Positions 1 to 23,557 of a DNA stretch of 64,000 nucleotides are shown in pieces. The notes beneath the pieces are model-generated. The model did no database searches and had not been told where the DNA came from. It saw nothing but the letters and a program-made list of their open reading frames with translations. Where the stretch lies: NCBI GenBank assembly GCA_965153355.1, contig OZ231126.1:66154001-66218000 (forward strand), given 5' to 3'. Made by a program: the position numbers and the translations under genes. This stretch comes from Flaccisagitta enflata (Eukaryota > Chaetognatha > Sagittoidea > Aphragmophora). The stretch's first letter is position 1, and the number at the start of each line of letters is the position of its first letter.

Positions 1-4
1 TAGG

Positions 5-240
5 CTACATGATTCCATTTTCCAAAGCTTCGTAATTTACTGCCGGATCTGGCTTCACATTTCCTCTTCCGTTGTCCTTGTTTTCGCGATTTTTAGCCAC
101 GGACTGGCGTCTGTCTGTACGTCTGTCAGGCCACATGATTCCATTTTCCAAAGCTTCGTAATTTACTGCCGGATGTGGTTTCACATTTCTTCTTCCGTTG
201 TCCTTGTTTTTGCGATTTTTAGCCACGGACTTGCGACTCT
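5..240. repeat. 126-bp tandem dimer
   Basis: Two near-identical copies offset by 126 bp (CATGATTCCATTTTCC at 8 and 134), each followed by TTAGCCACGGACT. Because 126 is a multiple of three, an open frame repeats on the - strand (NYEALENGIM twice). I do not regard it as a gene. Confidence 0.6.
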
Positions 241-370
241 AAAAGTGCCTTTGCACGTCTGTCTGTACGTCGGTCATTATGCTATAACGCTCGTGTTCAA
301 AAGCGCAAAAACGTGCATTTTCGTCCCCCCACCCCCTAATCTGCAACGGTATTGTAACCCCGCGTTAAAT
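240..370 (+). mobile_element. Probable decayed family G fragment
   Basis: CAACGGTATTGTAACCCCGCGTTAAATC at 345-371 resembles the 3' box of family G elements (CAACGATATTGTGACCCCGTCAC), preceded by a C-rich box. No 5' palindrome is left. Confidence 0.35.
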
Positions 371-559
371 CACGGATTCTAAGGACATTGACACCGTCGT
401 AGTCATGAACATCTATTGTGCTGTTTATCTTTTATGTCCTATTACAGCCATCATGAGCGCTTGCGCCAGCTGAAGAGAATTACTCTATTTCCATCAGCCG
501 AGGTTCTTCTATTGTTTCGTCTTTTGTCTTTTTGCACATTTTCTCCATTTCTCTTCTCA

Positions 560-811
560 GGGGGCGTTTCTAGTCAAAGACAATCGCGTTTTGAAAGGGC
601 CACTCGGTCGCTCGCTACATTCGTTCGCTCGCACCGCTCACTCGCTTCGCTTCGCTATGCTCGCTATGCTCGCTCGCTCCGTTCACGGGCTCGCTCACTC
701 ACTTCCCTCACTCCCTCGTGGGACAGTTGAAATTCTTGAATATGTGTTCACGCTGTAAATGCGTTCAATGGGAACAAACGCGTTTTTGGCGCTCACTAGA
801 AACACGCCCTC
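560..811. mobile_element. Family H MITE (GGGCGT...TTTCTAGT ends), copy 1
   Basis: Ends GGGGCGTTTCTAGTC and, inverted, ACTAGAAACACGCCC enclose a degenerate CGCTCGCTC-rich core and a GAATATGTGTTCACGCTGT box. TCAG flanks both ends (557-560 and 810-813). The GGGCGTGTTTCTAG terminus resembles PIF/Harbinger MITEs (inference). Confidence 0.65.
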
Positions 812-1124
812 AGTGTTTCTTCCACGTGGCTGCATGAATTCATTAATAACCAGCGTATCATTAACGACTACGTAATGGTAAGAGATAAAACCAATTCTAC
901 CGGACCATCTCTTCCTTTATCTGCGTTGTGTAACTTTAAACAAGCGCGTCTATCCGTCTGTCTGTCCGTTTTGGATGGAGGTTACCTCACTACCTCTGCC
1001 CACCCATAGCCATAGGAAATGTTAACAGTCGTATGACGTATATCGTATATCTGTCAGTCACGTAAACGTTGAAAATCCCAAAATCTGCGCCTCCTTCATC
1101 AAAACAGCAGCCCCAATCTTATTT

Positions 1125-1125
1125 T

Positions 1126-1216
<91 letters not shown>
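1125..1216. repeat. (CTTT)n microsatellite
   Basis: Pure tetranucleotide array of about 23 units. Confidence 0.95.
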
Positions 1217-1494
1217 ATAGTTCGTTCATTCGTTCATAAACAACATTCATGCATAAAAAAAAAAAACGTTCATTCATATATTCTTACATATCTAAATCCT
1301 TACTTGACCTTGTTCTTCTTATCAAACCTTGACTCAAGGTTGGCTTTATATCGAGTTTACATTTCTCCTTCCGATCATCGTCCAAGAAAAATTATAAAAG
1401 CTGATTCCACTTCTCAATTCTCATTCATTCTTTTTTTCAAATAGCTTTTTTCAAATAGCTTTCTCACTTTCTTTCTTTCTCGCTTTCTCAGACC

Positions 1495-1850
<356 letters not shown>

Positions 1851-2513
1851 ACTCAACAAGCGCCGAAGCAACTGAGGGATTTAATTTTCCAACAGAGTCT
1901 GATTCAGTGTCTGATTCAGTCTTTCATGGCTGATATGACGTCGCCGCCGGTGGAATTTAAACAGACAATAGATTCTAAGTGATAGAAATCCGGCTCAGTT
2001 GTTCTATCAGGTCGCGCGCACCCAACAACGAGACAACAAAGATAGATTATCTTTATGGTGAAATTGAATTGTAATTTGGAATCAACGTGTTATCGAAAAA
2101 AAAAACCCATTGCTTTGTCACGTGGATATCGTGGAAACGGGTCTCGACTGCTTTTTTGTTTTCTTTCTTTCAAAATTCCCCACATAATCCGTTTAAAAGT
2201 CGATCAAAAATGTGAAATGAAATGTACATATAATCTGTCCGTTGCCTTGATACGATCCTAGGTTGGATGCGATCTCTGTAGAGTGCCACACCCCCATTGC
2301 ATTGGCCATAGCTAAGGCCTTGCGTATGGCCCATGGCACCATGAAATTTGTGTTATGGTGATGGACTGGAAAACAGACGGATGGACGACAAGACGTGTTT
2401 GTCATCTTAAAATCTATGATAAAAAACGAATTGAGCTCAATGGAAATGATGAACGTCACGTAAGTAGATTTTCCCATCAGAGAAATAAACACGAGATCAA
2501 CAAGAAAACATCC

Positions 2514-2724
2514 TGATGATGGCGATGATGGCGATGATGGCGATGATTGCGATGATGGCGATGATGGCGATGATAGAGATGATAGCGATGATAGAGATGA
2601 TGGCGATGATAGAGATGATGGCGATGATAGAGATGATGGCGATGTTGATGATGGAGATGATGGCGATGATGGCGATGATGGCGATGATGGCGATGATAGA
2701 GATGATGGCGATGATGAGATGACG
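2514..2724. repeat. (GATGGC/GATGAT)n array
   Basis: Interrupted hexanucleotide repeats with GATAGA variants. Confidence 0.9.
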
Positions 2725-2888
2725 GAAATGATGTTGCTACTACTGTTCGTTTATTTGATTGCTTCATCCTTGAAAGTTCTCTGGCACTGTCCGCCAGAAC
2801 ACGGAATGAGTTGACTTGAAATGATCGTCTATAACTCTGATAGGTTTTGAGTCCTTGTGGTGTGTATAATACAAATATAAAAAGAACT

Positions 2889-3331
2889 AAATCATTTTTG
2901 GGGCGCTTTTTGAAATATATACAAAAATAGTACAAATTTAGTTCATTTTTCATCTCTTTCATCTCTTTCATCTCTTTGTGATGATTTTTTTTAGTATTTT
3001 TGACCGCAGCTTTGGACTCAGTGGATGGCTTGCGGTTCATTTGATATGTCAGACTATATACTTTTGAAAAAGAGTTAAAAGCTTATTTTTTTTATAAAAT
3101 CATCAAAAATAAATGTATTCTATATATAGCAATATGATGAAAAAATTAACTTTTTATTTCTTTTTCAAAAATATATAATGTGACATATCAAACGAACCGC
3201 AAAGCACTCGCTGAATCCAAATCTGCAGTCAAAAATCCCAGAAAAGATCACCACTAAGAGTTATGATGAAAAATGTACTAGATATATGCCATTTATGCAT
3301 ATATTTCAAAAAGCGCCCCAAAAGTGATTTG
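2889..3331. repeat. Foldback element, 443 bp
   Basis: The left arm (AATCATTTTTGGGGCGCTTT onward) and the right arm ending at 3331 (inverse, AAAGCGCCCCAAAAGTGATT) match with modest divergence. Inner parts with TGCGGTTC...TTTGATATGTC also pair with 3180-3235. The spacer is AT-rich. Confidence 0.65.
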
Positions 3332-3365
<34 letters not shown>

Positions 3366-3366
3366 G
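3331..3366. repeat. (AAC)n microsatellite
   Basis: About 12 units, starting at the edge of the foldback element ending at 3331. Confidence 0.9.
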
Positions 3367-3544
3367 CAACAATGATAACAACCGCAACGTGACAAATACT
3401 ACGTCAACTTCAAAGGCAGCAATTGCCCAAAAAAGGCTTTTAGTAAGTGAAAACTTCGTTTTTGTTTGGCTGTGGGGAAAGGGAAATAAGATCTCTTTTG
3501 TGTTGGAAGAGGTAACGCTAAACAAGAAGAAATGTGTCTTAGGA

Positions 3545-3692
3545 GGAAAGAAAGAAGGTAAGAAAGACAGAAAGAAACAAAGAAAGACAGACAGGAAGAG
3601 AGAAAGATAGAAAAACAAGAAAGAAAGAAGGAAAGAAAGAAAGAAAGAAGGTAAGAAAGAAAGAAAGAGAGAAAGAAATAAAGAAAGAAACA
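3545..3692. repeat. (GAAA)n degenerate array
   Basis: GAAA with GACA and GGAA interruptions, leading straight into a family A element. Confidence 0.85.
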
Positions 3693-4086
3693 AGACTGGA
3701 TACACGGCAATCCAGTCGCGGACGGCTTGGCAGGAGCCCGCCCGGAATTAAACAAGGCCGGATACACGGCCAATCCGTAGTCGCTGATGGTGGGCAGGGG
3801 CAGTAATGCGAGTGGGCAGGGGCAGTATATGAGTGGGCGGGGGCTGTATTGACGCCAGGCAGGAGCTGTGATCAGAAATCCGTTTTTCAGTCGATTTTCC
3901 GTCATCAAAACTTTCTCGTTACCAACCAACCAACAGACATACCTACCAAGGGACACACCCTCTTATAGAGTCGCTTAGGCAGCGACTAAAAATGTTACGG
4001 GACGGACGGACCAACGGACGGACGGACGGACGGGCGGGCGGACGGACCTACACGGCAAGATGTAGAGTCCCGTGTACGCGACTAAA
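3691..4086 (-). mobile_element. Family A elements, two abutting reverse copies
   Basis: CTGGATACACGGCAATCCAGTC at 3695, a second GGCCGGATACACGGCC at 3757, CAACCAACCAACAG tract, CTCTTATAGAGTCGC and GCGACTAAAAA at 3978-3988. A truncated second 5' end follows with (GGAC)n and GTACGCGACTAAAA (4075-4086). Confidence 0.65.
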
Positions 4087-4093
4087 ATAAACA

Positions 4094-4145
4094 AAGAGAG
4101 AAAGAAAGAAAGAAAGAGAGAAAGAAAGAAAAAAATAAATAAATA

Positions 4146-4225
<80 letters not shown>

Positions 4226-4235
4226 GAAATAAAAT

Positions 4236-4289
<54 letters not shown>

Positions 4290-4321
4290 CAGACAGAGAC
4301 AGACAGAGACAGACAGAGACA
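4094..4321. repeat. (GAAA)n, (GA)n and (GACA)n compound array
   Basis: Starts just after a family A T-run end and changes motif stepwise. Confidence 0.9.
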
Positions 4322-4719
4322 GAATGAAAGCGTGTTAAGGAGAGAGATGACACATTGACAGGGTCGTATGGTCCCATGGCGTCATAACCTCCGATTTGAC
4401 CGCTAGTCGATAAAATATGCTGACTCTCTCTCAGTCGTAATAAGTTCTGAAAGGTAAAAGCCTCAGCCCTTGGGTACCTCATCTCTTTGATTGTCTGACC
4501 ACCTAAACACCCACCCCCCTTCTTGTGAGGCTCATATCATCCTTTTTTTGTCCACTCATTGCTTGTTATACAAATGTTCAGGAAAATTATTTATGGAAAA
4601 CAACTTGGCAATGGCCAACGACCAACTCGATTTTAGCGGTCAGCTCGCTTTTAGCGGTCAGCTCGCTTTTAGCTGTCAGCTCGCTTCGGTCATCCGCCGT
4701 CCGTCTCCCACTGCACTCA

Positions 4720-4958
4720 GGGCGTGTTTCTAGTGAGCACCAAAAACGCGTTTGTTCCCATTGAACGCATTTACAGCGTAAACACATATTCAAGTGAGCA
4801 AAGTGAGTGAGCGAGCCCGTGAACGGAGCGAGCGAAGCAAGTGTAGCGAAGCGGAGCGCTGCGTAGCGAATGAGCGGAGTGAGCGGTGCGAGCGAACGAA
4901 CGTAGCGAGCGACCGAGTGGCCTGTTCAAAACGCGCTTGTCTTTGACTAGAAACGCCC
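4720..4958. mobile_element. Family H MITE, copy 2 (inverted)
   Basis: Same family as 560-811 in opposite orientation: GGGCGTGTTTCTAGTGAGCA start, AACACATATTCAAG box, AGCGAGCGA-rich core, and GACTAGAAACGCCC end. Confidence 0.65.
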
Positions 4959-5186
4959 CCCCCACTCGCACTCGAAGCAGAAAATTGCGTTGTTCCATGA
5001 ATTGTTCTGTCGCACGCGAGGGAAAAAATATGCCGATATTTGCATTGATTGATCAGGAAGTAAAACGCGATGATTTGTTGGTCCAGTTACCGCACCGCAT
5101 TTAGATTACTTTACGTCTAGGTCAAAAAACCTCCTTGAACCTTTTACTTTTCGTGGCACCACACATTTCTATTTCTATAAGTTTGC

Positions 5187-5302
<116 letters not shown>

Positions 5303-5564
5303 TTTTGTCACTCCGTCTTAGACCAGCCAATGCAATGAGTGGCCATCAGACTCGCTCTCTCCTGAGAATCATCAGTGCATCAGTTTGCCCACCCAATTCC
5401 GTTTGGTCGCGGTCACGCCTTTTGAGAGATCAGCGTGTGCCCGATCAGTGACGCTAGCACGCAATGTATGGTCACTTATTCTCGTGTATATGTTCACCTA
5501 TTAATTTACATACAATCGAGCATGTTCACTCATTCTCGTGTGCTCTCACTAACACTAGTGTTTG

Positions 5565-5645
5565 TTAACTTACATTTGTGTGTGTTTGTTAACTTACACT
5601 TGTGTGTGTTTGTTAACTTACACTTGTGTGTGTTCACTTACACTT
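5565..5645. repeat. 24-bp tandem repeat
   Basis: Three copies of TTAACTTACACTTGTGTGTG plus TTTG. Confidence 0.7.
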
Positions 5646-5779
5646 AAATGTAACCGCTAATACTCGCCTCTGTGCGTTTCAACCTCGATTTTGCGAATAG
5701 GCTCATTGAAATCGAGCTTCATGATCAAACATATCGTACAAGATAAGCTTATGTCTTTAATCAAGCAAAATATAGCTAA

Positions 5780-5947
5780 CAAGACCGGATACACGGCCAA
5801 TACCAGTTGCGGACGGGTGGGTAGGGGCAGAAATGCGGTTTTTTCACACTTTCCAACTCGATCACCACGGACCAACGGACGGACGGACCGACGGACGGAC
5901 CAATGGACCGACGGACGAACGGAGAAAGCCTCTTATAGCAACTTAAA
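5780..5947 (-). mobile_element. Family A element (short GTCY type)
   Basis: AAGACCGGATACACGGCC stem-loop end, GCGGACGGGTGGGTAGGGGC box, (GGAC/CGAC)n tract, AAAGCCTCTTATAGCAACTTAAAA end. Confidence 0.7.
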
Positions 5948-6235
5948 AACTGCAACGACCGACCAACTGACTGTCGTAGCGAAGGAAGAGAGTTGACACT
6001 GGGGAAGGAAGGGGAAAGCTTGGCCAGTGAGATGAAAGGGAGATAATTGGAAGACCATTCTGGCCATTCTGCCATTTCTGGACGTGACAATTCCATAAAA
6101 ATATTGGACTATCTGCAATTCCGGGCTGACTCACATTTTTGGGAGCTGAGTTTAATCCATCCCGGCTCGAGGGATGTTTGAGAGGCCGAGGAGTATGGAA
6201 TTTGAACTGGTCTCGTGGTCAAATAAGAAAAAGAA

Positions 6236-6454
6236 AAACAAGTGACGCGGGGGTCACAATATCGTTGCGGACGGGTGAGCATTGGCATACAACCCCATCC
6301 ACACCCCATACACACTCGCAAACACAGACCAGTTCAGCTGCTGCATAAATATACGCGTTTTTGCACTTTTCAACTCGGTCATCACGGACCAACGGACCAA
6401 CGGAACAACGGACGGACAAAGCCTCTCATAAAGTTGCGTTTCCGCAACTAAAAA
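6236..6454 (-). mobile_element. Family G element
   Basis: AAACAAGTGACGCGGGGGTCAC stem-loop end, TCGTTGCGGACGGGTG box, (GGAC)n tract, AAAGCCTCTCATAAAG and GTTGCG...CGCAACTAAAAA palindromic end. Confidence 0.72.
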
Positions 6455-6665
6455 GATGAAGAAATGGAAACGATGCATCGTCCACACGAATTTCGAAGTG
6501 GCGTAACTGATCAACATGGTGACCGACGCGATGCGACGCGACGCATAGACGGACGGACCGACCGGCGGACAATCCATCTTACAAAGATTCGATGACGCGT
6601 CTGAAGCAGAGAGGAATGAACTGGAAACGAAGAGGCAGAATAAAAAAAAGCTTTAGAAAATGACA

Positions 6666-6668
<3 letters not shown>

Positions 6669-6740
<72 letters not shown>
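6669..6740. repeat. (GA)n microsatellite
   Basis: About 35 units. Confidence 0.95.
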
Positions 6741-6743
<3 letters not shown>

Positions 6744-7050
6744 AAGAAAAAAAAAGATTAAAACGGCGATCCACAGAATGAAAAAAAAAACGCAAAAAGG
6801 CGTTTGGTTTGATGCCAGTATGACGTCAATGACAGGAACGGAAGTTCCAATCGCAAACCATTCAGGAAATGACAGATTTATCGACTGAACAACTTGATTT
6901 ACATGCTGTGAAATGGTCTCCTTGTCTCTGCCTGACTCAGTCTTTGTCACGCTGCCTCTATCGGTCTGGTCTAATGTGGCTCTGTCTCTCTCTCTCTCTC
7001 TCTCATTACCCCCTGTTTAATCCTTGCATTTTGTTTGCTTTCGAATTCAG

Positions 7051-18726
<11,676 letters not shown>

Positions 18727-19029
18727 GACCTAGTCTAGGACATTTCAGCGCCCCATCCTTTTATCTTTTGCAATGACTTGAGATCTGATTGAAACCTTTT
18801 TACTTAAACAACAACATTTAAATGCTCTTCATTTACATGCAGATGCTCGAGGCACGTCTCAATTAGGCTACGTGTAGTCGTGTACATAATTGTACACCGG
18901 AAAAAAAAAAAAATTCTCAAATTCTACTTTCAAGACCTTTGCAAACGAATCGCTTTTATAATTTATCACCTAATCAGTCATTCAATAGTTCTTTACCTGC
19001 TCCATAGCCACCCAAACGCTACTGACCTT
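18727..19029 (+). other. Septin 3' flank / probable 3' UTR
   Basis: Non-repetitive sequence directly after the stop. No AATAAA occurs before the MITE at 19038. The nearest AATAAA downstream on the + strand is at 19673-19678, so the 3' UTR may run through the MITE. Confidence 0.4.
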
Positions 19030-19037
19030 GTCGTGTA

Positions 19038-19453
19038 CTGAGCCGGATCAAGCTACCGCGGGGCCTAAGGCTTAAGAGCCACCGCGGGGCCCCCCTAGCC
19101 CCCCCTTTGCTCCACCCCCCACTTCGTTGTCATCCCCACTCTACCTCTCTAGTGGATATAAACTAGAAAGGCGTTTATCTTTCTAAGCTGATGAACCTAA
19201 TTGAGAAAATCAAGACATAAGCAAAAAAAAGTTTTTGTTTTTTTTTCTTTCTTTCTCTTTAATTTTTTTCTTTCTCATTTTTCTCTTCCTATCTTTCTTT
19301 TTCCGTTTTTCCCCCTTTTCTTTCCCCTTTCTTTTCTTTTTTTTCTTTCCTCTTCTTTTTCTTTTTATAAGAGCTAGGCTGTACCGCGGGGCCCCCCCTT
19401 ACCGCGGGGCCTAAGGCTTAAGCCTTATAAGCCTAATGGGTGATCCGGCTCAG
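19038..19453. mobile_element. MITE with 8-bp TSD (hAT-like)
   Basis: Perfect 13-bp inverted ends CTGAGCCGGATCA (19038-19050) and TGATCCGGCTCAG (19441-19453), flanked by the 8-bp duplication GTCGTGTA at 19030-19037 and 19454-19461. Internally it has paired ACCGCGGGGCC and GGCCTAAGGCTTAAG motifs around a pyrimidine-rich core. No coding capacity. Confidence 0.85.
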
Positions 19454-19565
19454 GTCGTGTATACAGTCTCGTTGACAGTGAAGGAGCACATTTTTATTCT
19501 CATAAGCAAATTGGATGAAAATGTGGACTTGTGTCCATATCTTCTTTTTCTATTTCGTCGTCAGA

Positions 19566-19678
19566 TTATGGAGACGATTACAAGTAATCTCATGCTTGGA
19601 GTGATTGAGGCAATTGACAAGGCAGTTTCAACGTTACGACTCAATGTCAGGCAAGGTCGCGATGAAGACGAAAATAAA
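19566..19678 (+). other. Uncertain exon-like segment or distal septin 3' UTR
   Basis: After TTCGTCGTCAG the frame reads IMETITSNLMLGVIEAIDKA, then VSTLRLNVRQGRDEDENK, up to a donor-like GTATGT. I do not recognise the protein. The same stretch ends in AATAAA (19673-19678), so it may instead be the polyadenylation region of the septin transcript. Transcript data would decide. Confidence 0.25.
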
Positions 19679-19780
19679 AGTATGTGAAAAGAAATCAAGG
19701 CTAAGTGGGACAACGATACGTCCTAATTTATAAATGAATATTTTTATGAATGAACAATTTTGAACATCTTTTTTCGATGA

Positions 19781-19867
19781 ATGAATGAATGAATGAATGA
19801 ATGAATGAATGAATGAATGAATGAATGAATGAATGAATGAATGAATGAATGAATGAATGAATGAATG
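19781..19867. repeat. (GAAT)n microsatellite
   Basis: About 21 pure units. Confidence 0.95.
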
Positions 19868-19977
19868 TATGTTTTTAACAGGGCCTAGGAGTTTGCCAAT
19901 TATATGATTGCGTTACCGACCAACCGACCAATGGATGGACAGACATGACCTCCAATAGAGAGACGATGACAAATCTA

Positions 19978-20250
19978 ACAAGTGACGCGGGGTCACAATA
20001 TCGTTGCGGACGGGTGGACAGGGGCAGCCAACTCTCATCCACACCCAACGCCCCACCCAAACAGACACATACACAAAAAGCTTCTAAAACGCTCGTTTTC
20101 CCACTTTTCGACTCTAGCTCACAGACGGACGGACGGATGGACGGACGGACGGACGGACGGACGGACGGACGGACGGACGGACGGACGGACGGACGGGCGG
20201 ACGGACGGACGGACGGACGGACGGACGGACGAACAAAGCCTCTTATTGGG
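19978..20250 (-). mobile_element. Family G element with expanded (ACGG)n
   Basis: AACAAGTGACGCGGGGTCAC stem-loop end, TCGTTGCGGACGGGTGGACA box, CACTTTTCGACTC, about 25 ACGG units (20125-20232), AAAGCCTCTTAT. The T-run end is degraded. Confidence 0.75.
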
Positions 20251-20547
20251 AAAAAAATCGAAAGGGTTAGGAATTAATGTTTCCCTTTTTCGCTTGCGCC
20301 AATTTGAGGAAGTTGAGGCAGAACTAGGCTCGCCCGTGGCTGGGGTTGAAATTGGTACAGGGTGAAAGAGGGCACTTTTTTACACCTTTTGGAAAAAAGC
20401 AGGCCTCTGTGGGACCAATACTTTAGGCGCTATGAATTTTTGAATCTTTTTTTAATTCTTCACATTTTCCGCATTTTTCTCAAAAATCTATATTTTTCAT
20501 CGATCTCAATTTTGGGCCCTAGGTAACAACAAAAATAAAATCAGCAG

Positions 20548-21124
20548 AGGGCAGAGGGAGGGAGAGAGTGGGAGAGGGAGAGAGGGAGGCAGAGGCAGGG
20601 AGGGAAGGTGGGAGAGGGAGGGAGAAGAAGGGATGGAGAGAAGAGGAGAAGAAAGGATGGAGAGAGAGGGAGGAGGGAGAGGAAGGGAGGAGGGAGGGAT
20701 AGAGAGGTAGGGGAAGGAAAGGGAGGGAGAGGGAGGGATGGGGGGAGGGGTAGAGAGAGGGAGAGAGAGGGAAGGAGGGGGAGGGAAAGGGAAGGAGATA
20801 GAGAGGGAGGAGAGGGAGAGAGAGAGGGAGAGAAGGAGGGAGAGAGGGAGAGGGAGGGAGAGGGAAGGAGGGAGGGGAGGGAGAGAGAGGTGGAGGGAAA
20901 GGGAGGGAAAGAGAGAGGGAGGGAGAGGGGGATGGAGAGAGGGAGAGAGGGAGGGAGGGAAGGAGGGAGGGAGGGAGAGAGGGAAGGAGGGAGAGAGGGA
21001 GGGAAGGAGGGAGATGGGGAGTGAGGGAGGAAGGGAGAGAGGGAGGGAGAGAGGGAGGGAGAAAGGGAGGGAGACAGAGAGAGACAGAGAGAGAGAGGGT
21101 GAGAGACAGACAGACAGACAGACA

Positions 21125-21179
<55 letters not shown>

Positions 21180-21182
21180 ACA
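20548..21182. repeat. (GGGA/GA)n polypurine, (GACA)n and (AC)n compound array
   Basis: About 540 bp of G-rich purine on the + strand followed by GACAGACA and about 27 AC units. Confidence 0.9.
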
Positions 21183-21254
21183 GAGGCGCATGAATGTAAT
21201 GAGGAAAGAAAAGAAATTGAAAAAAACAAAAACAATTTTACGATTTTTTTCCGA

Positions 21255-21510
21255 TCGGCCAAGCCGCCTTTACTGGTAGAGTTGCTTGTCCGCGACTAAA
21301 AAGAAAAGGAAATCCGATAAACGAGACATCTTCTTCAGAAGCTTGGGAATGGACAGGGGCGGAGATTTTGCAGCATTTGTAGGTCATTGGGCAGGACCAA
21401 GGTTTATGTTGCTTTTGATCAGCAAGTACAACCAACCAACCGATGAGACCAAAAAACTAGAATAATGACTGGTTTCCAGAAAGAGTCGCTTGCACGCGGT
21501 TAAAATAACC
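21255..21510 (-). mobile_element. Two decayed family A fragments
   Basis: TAGAGTTGCTTGTCCGCGAC then TAAAAAG at 21279-21302, and a second copy with GGACAGGGGCGG, CCAACCAACCGATGAG and GAGTCGCTTGCACGCGGTTA. Both are too diverged to bound exactly. Confidence 0.45.
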
Positions 21511-21840
21511 TAGTTGTTCCACTTTTCATGACTAATTTAGGGAGACTGCGAAGGACTTTCCTTATTCATTATTCAATATTCATTCCCCTCATTTTGACAC
21601 GCCATTTTTTTTTAACGCAAAGAAAGGCATGATAGACACCGCTGCCGGAATCTTATGTTGGTTATTTTCTATCCAAATCCAGTGCCTTAATTGATAATTA
21701 TTGTTCTTCATGGTGCATGCTACATTTTACATTTTCCATGTTGTAAATAAATTCGATGTCAACCTTTGAAAACCTACTTTTCTCTTTTATAACTTTGTGT
21801 AGTGCGATTGTGAATGAATGTAACTGATCAGACTGAGAAG

Positions 21841-22128
<288 letters not shown>

Positions 22129-22625
22129 AATACGCACACATACAGTCACAGACGCCAGTTTTACTTTCTGTTGACGCATATGTGCATATGTGCATGTGTG
22201 CGTTAAACGCACTGCGTTTTTATGTGGATGTGGAGAGATGCGCTCACTACAAGGGTGCTTTGTACTGAGGCTAGAAAATGATTTTGCCAAAATAAAATGG
22301 AATAGTTAGATCGAAAAATAGGCGAAATCTAAAAGGTGAGCAATAAAACTGAAAGAGTGAGTTGCTTTACGTATCCAATCTCAGGAGATAGTCCTGAGTA
22401 ATTAGTAAGTGCTCACCGGAGAAAGCTGTAAAATCACTATCAGTTTATTTAGTTATCTAACGAAGAGCTCATCTGATCATGACAAGTTTGAACTAAACAT
22501 GCAACCGCAAAAAATCATTTATCACAAACAACGAATGGACGATTCTCGATTTAATTTTCTACTCTGTTTCCCTATCCCTGCCCCCGTTTCTTGCTCTTCT
22601 TTTTTTTTCTTCACTTTCCTTTTCT

Positions 22626-22792
22626 TTTTAGTCGCGGACACGCGACTCTACACCTTGCCGTGTCGGTCGGTAGGTCTGTCGGTCCGTCCGTCGGTCTGTC
22701 ACATTTTTGAATTGCGAGCCGTTTTCGCATTACTGCTCCTGCCCAACAGTCCGCGACTGGATTGCCCTGTATCCGGCCTTGTTTTTTCCTAT
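22626..22792 (+). mobile_element. Family A element
   Basis: CTTTTTAGTCGCGGACACGC start, (GGTC/CGTC)n, CTGCTCCTGCCCAACAGTCC box, TTGCCCTGTATCCGGCCTTG end. Confidence 0.75.
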
Positions 22793-22817
22793 CGTGCCGT
22801 CACGCTTTGTTCCAGAC

Positions 22818-22995
<178 letters not shown>

Positions 22996-23078
22996 TCTCT
23001 CTGTCGTCTCTGTCTCTGTCACTTTATTCTCCGCACATGTGTATGTCTCCATGCATTTCGCCCTTTTTCTCCTCACAG

Positions 23079-23204
23079 ATTCTGTCGTTCCTCGTGTGTT
23101 TCTTCATCAACTGTCCTTTTGGCCTTTTGGCCCTCATCATGTCGTGGTTAGCAGACAAACACCTGGAAGCCGGTGATGTGAGAGGGGGCAAGTGGAGGCT
23201 CAAG
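23079..23204 (+). CDS. CD225/dispanin-like membrane protein, TM1 and loop exon
   Basis: Acceptor TTCTCCTCACAG and donor CTCAAG|GTCAGA, 42 codons in phase 0. It encodes ILSFLVCFFINCPFGLLALI followed by MSWLADKHLEAGDVRGGKWR. This has the CD225 layout: an intramembrane helix with paired cysteines and C-P-F-G, a short basic loop, then A-G-D-x-x-G. The family includes IFITM, SynDIG and PRRT/TRARG proteins, which act in membrane fusion or vesicle traffic; the specific role here is unknown. The upstream proline-rich exon was not found. The exon lies directly downstream of a (CT)n array. Confidence 0.6.
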
Positions 23205-23221
23205 GTCAGATACGAATGAAA

Positions 23222-23224
<3 letters not shown>

Positions 23225-23300
<76 letters not shown>

Positions 23301-23325
23301 AGAGAGAGAGAGAAAGAGAGAGCAA
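23225..23325. repeat. (AG)n array in the CD225 intron
   Basis: Starts 20 bases after the donor at 23205. Confidence 0.95.
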
Positions 23326-23557
23326 GAGACCAAAGCTATGTATGCGTAGCGCACAGAAGTTTCAGCAATGCAAATGCAAATGCAAATTGCCATGGCGATA
23401 GAGTAGAGGCACTCCCAGGGCGAAATGAAAGCGCGCGGGAAGGTGGGGGGGGGGAGGGTATACCGAGAGTCAGGTCATCGTCGTTTTCTGAAGAGTGTTA
23501 AGTAACCCTGTTAAGTAAACCTGGTCTTGATGGGTGTCATTTCCTGCTCTTCATTAG

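Noticed and set aside
5-226. 73-residue - strand frame with an internal repeat
   Set aside because: Caused by a 126-bp tandem dimer in non-coding repeat DNA.
1865-1976. Frame after (CAA)n reading MADMTSPPVEFKQTIDSK, considered as a septin 5' exon
   Set aside because: No P-loop follows, the donor is weak, and septin N-termini are too variable to support it.
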